Shown here piece after piece: positions 11,759 to 13,265 of a DNA stretch of 13,265 bases. The notes below the pieces were generated by a model. It did no database searches and was not told where the DNA came from. It saw only the letters and a program-made list of their open reading frames with translations. Location of the stretch: contig JBBTUF010000027.1 in NCBI GenBank assembly GCA_038063855.1, positions 1-13,265 of the forward strand, in the 5' to 3' direction. This DNA is from JBBTUF01 sp038063855. GTDB lineage: Bacteria; Patescibacteriota; Minisyncoccia; Ryanbacterales; GWA2-47-10b. Made by a program: the position numbers and the translations under genes. Numbering within the stretch: the first letter of the stretch is position 1; each line of letters opens with the position of its first letter.

Positions 11759-13255
11759 GTGGCATACGATATAAAAAAATATCTTCATATTGGAAGCGCG
11801 GCAGATCTTGAGGGGACTGACCGTGTATTGTATCGCGCGCTCGAAATTTTACCCGCACTGCTTGCGTGGGGAACTTTGGTGCTCGTTGTCTTCCTTTCAT
11901 GGAAGCGCCCCGTGTGGGTCGCCATTTTTATTATCGCGTTTGATTTATATTGGTTGATAAAAACCATATTTCTTGCGTTTCATATTCGAGCGAGCTGGCG
12001 GCACATTCAGCACAATTTTTTACTTGATTGGCAGGAGCGTTTAAAGCCGATGAAATGGAATCATCTGCAGCACCTTGTTGTTTTGCCGACAGCTGGCGAA
12101 TCTCAAGAAATTGTTCACGAAACGCTTTCGTCAATTGAGGCGTGCGGGTGGCCGCGCGATAGAATGATTGTTGTGTTAGCAATGGAAGACGCCGGTGCCG
12201 AGGTGCATGCAATGGGCGATAGCTTTATTGAAAAGTATAAAGACGTCTTTGGTATATTCATGGTTACGTATCATCCACAAGGGTTGCCGGGTGAAATGCG
12301 CGGGAAAGGTTCAAATGAAACATGGGCTATGCGAGAGGCGAAAAAAGTTATCGACGCCCGCGCCATTCCGTACGAACACATTATTGCCTCATCGTTTGAT
12401 ATCGACACCAAGCTCTATCCGCAATTTTTCTTTTGTCTTGCCTGGCATTTTCTTACTGTTGAAAAACCGTATCGCTCGAGTTTTCAACCAGTGCCGTTTT
12501 ATCATAACAACGTGTGGGATATTGGTGCCATATCACGAGTGGTTGCAACTTCGGGAACTTTTTGGCAAATGATGCAACAGGAACGCCCGGAGAGGCTTAC
12601 TACATTTTCTTCACATTCGATGAGTTTCAAGAGTTTGGTTGAGGTTGATTTTTGGCAAACAAATATTGTGTCGGAAGATTCACGAATTTTTTGGAATCAT
12701 TTCATGTATTACGATGGCGATTGGTCTGTGGTGCCCATGTCATACCCCGTGTCGCTCGATGCAAATATAGCCCCGAGTACCTGGCAAACTTTTAAAAATG
12801 TATATCGTCAACAGCGTCGTTGGGGGTGGGGAGTCGAAAATGTGCCCTACGTACTCTTTGGGTTTATAAAAAATAGAAAAATTTCGCGCATAAAAAAATT
12901 AAAATTTTCGTTTAATTTGGTTGAGGGGTTTTGGTCGTGGGCTACTAACGCGCTTTTAATGTTTGCGCTCGGGTGGTTGCCAGTGTATTTATCAGTACGC
13001 GAATACAGAACATGGCTTATTTTAAAAAATCTTCCATACATTACGCGCAATATTATGATTATTTCGATGTTTGGCATTATTACTTCCGCGGTTATTTCGC
13101 AGGCAATGCTTCGTCGTACCCGTGAAGATTTTCATGAGCGCAAACGACCATCTTTTGTATTACATTGGATTCTTATGCCGCTTTCAATTATTTTCTTTGG
13201 AGCATTTCCAGGGCTTGAAGCTCAAACTCGGCACGCGGGCGGCGGTATGTTTTGA
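11759..13255 (+). CDS. Membrane glycosyltransferase family 2-like protein
   Basis: This 498-aa protein is probably a membrane-embedded, processive-type GT2 enzyme that transfers sugar from a nucleotide-sugar to a surface glycan. Two N-terminal membrane helices (about 30-48 and 52-76) precede a cytoplasmic catalytic domain. The motifs are VVLPTAGES (107-115), GKGSNETWAM (182-191), the DXD-type FDIDT (213-217), SEDSRIFW (305-312, the conserved ED) and QQRRWGWG (351-358, the QxxRW motif of cellulose-synthase-like enzymes). Three C-terminal helices follow (about 391-412, 431-450, 466-486). The start is GTG at 11759, since an in-frame stop lies at 11726-11728 and no upstream start is seen. The substrate cannot be read from sequence. 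The short tail ending HAGGGMF at a TGA near the window edge may be truncated. Confidence 0.85.
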   Translation: MAYDIKKYLHIGSAADLEGTDRVLYRALEILPALLAWGTLVLVVFLSWKRPVWVAIFIIAFDLYWLIKTIFLAFHIRASWRHIQHNFLLDWQERLKPMKWNHLQHLVVLPTAGESQEIVHETLSSIEACGWPRDRMIVVLAMEDAGAEVHAMGDSFIEKYKDVFGIFMVTYHPQGLPGEMRGKGSNETWAMREAKKVIDARAIPYEHIIASSFDIDTKLYPQFFFCLAWHFLTVEKPYRSSFQPVPFYHNNVWDIGAISRVVATSGTFWQMMQQERPERLTTFSSHSMSFKSLVEVDFWQTNIVSEDSRIFWNHFMYYDGDWSVVPMSYPVSLDANIAPSTWQTFKNVYRQQRRWGWGVENVPYVLFGFIKNRKISRIKKLKFSFNLVEGFWSWATNALLMFALGWLPVYLSVREYRTWLILKNLPYITRNIMIISMFGIITSAVISQAMLRRTREDFHERKRPSFVLHWILMPLSIIFFGAFPGLEAQTRHAGGGMF

Positions 13256-13265
13256 TTGGGATTTT

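Noticed and set aside
1..13265. CRISPR array, IS element or prophage
   Set aside because: No regularly spaced repeats, transposase, integrase or phage structural motifs were seen. The window is mainly housekeeping genes.

Overview
The window reads as a chromosomal segment of a bacterium with a compact genome. It is most likely a member of the Candidate Phyla Radiation (Patescibacteria, Parcubacteria-like). This placement is inferred from a divergent FolD, shortened housekeeping proteins (a Rel without the usual helical and zinc-finger region, a DprA without an N-terminal SAM/HhH domain), a solo mini GIY-YIG nuclease, very tight gene packing and few Shine-Dalgarno sequences. TGA is used as a normal stop, so code 25 does not apply.

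Layout. 1-1063 (+): the 3' end of glyA overlaps folD by ATGA, forming a one-carbon folate unit, and folD carries an in-frame palindromic insertion. A bidirectional terminator follows. 1138-1975 (-): two small membrane proteins flank a tRNA-Leu(CAA). 2032-2970 (+): parB, convergent with and overlapping the next unit. 2960-7631 (-): a dprA-topA-rel operon read leftward (DNA uptake/recombination, supercoiling, stringent response). 7688-9021 (+): a free-standing transcription unit for an unrecognised 387-aa protein with a near-consensus promoter, a leader, an SD and a strong terminator. 9002-10860 (+): ftsH, whose -35 box lies inside that terminator. 10881-11338 (+): a tRNA-derived locus with a tRNA 5' piece broken by a 45-bp palindrome, a mini GIY-YIG nuclease ORF, an intact tRNA-Ile(UAU) overlapping the ORF's stop, and a second palindrome-bearing tRNA remnant. 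11402-13255 (+): a small charged protein and a membrane glycosyltransferase-2-like protein.

Two themes stand out. First, five genes (the 101-aa ORF, parB, dprA, ftsH and the 80-aa charged ORF) have sigma70-type boxes whose -10 element ends only 6-9 nt before the start codon, so they probably give leaderless mRNAs. The 387-aa gene is the exception. Second, GC-rich palindromes have inserted into a protein gene and into tRNA gene fragments. The tRNA/GIY-YIG locus at 10881-11338 is the most likely undescribed system here. All functional calls come from reading motifs; no database search was possible.
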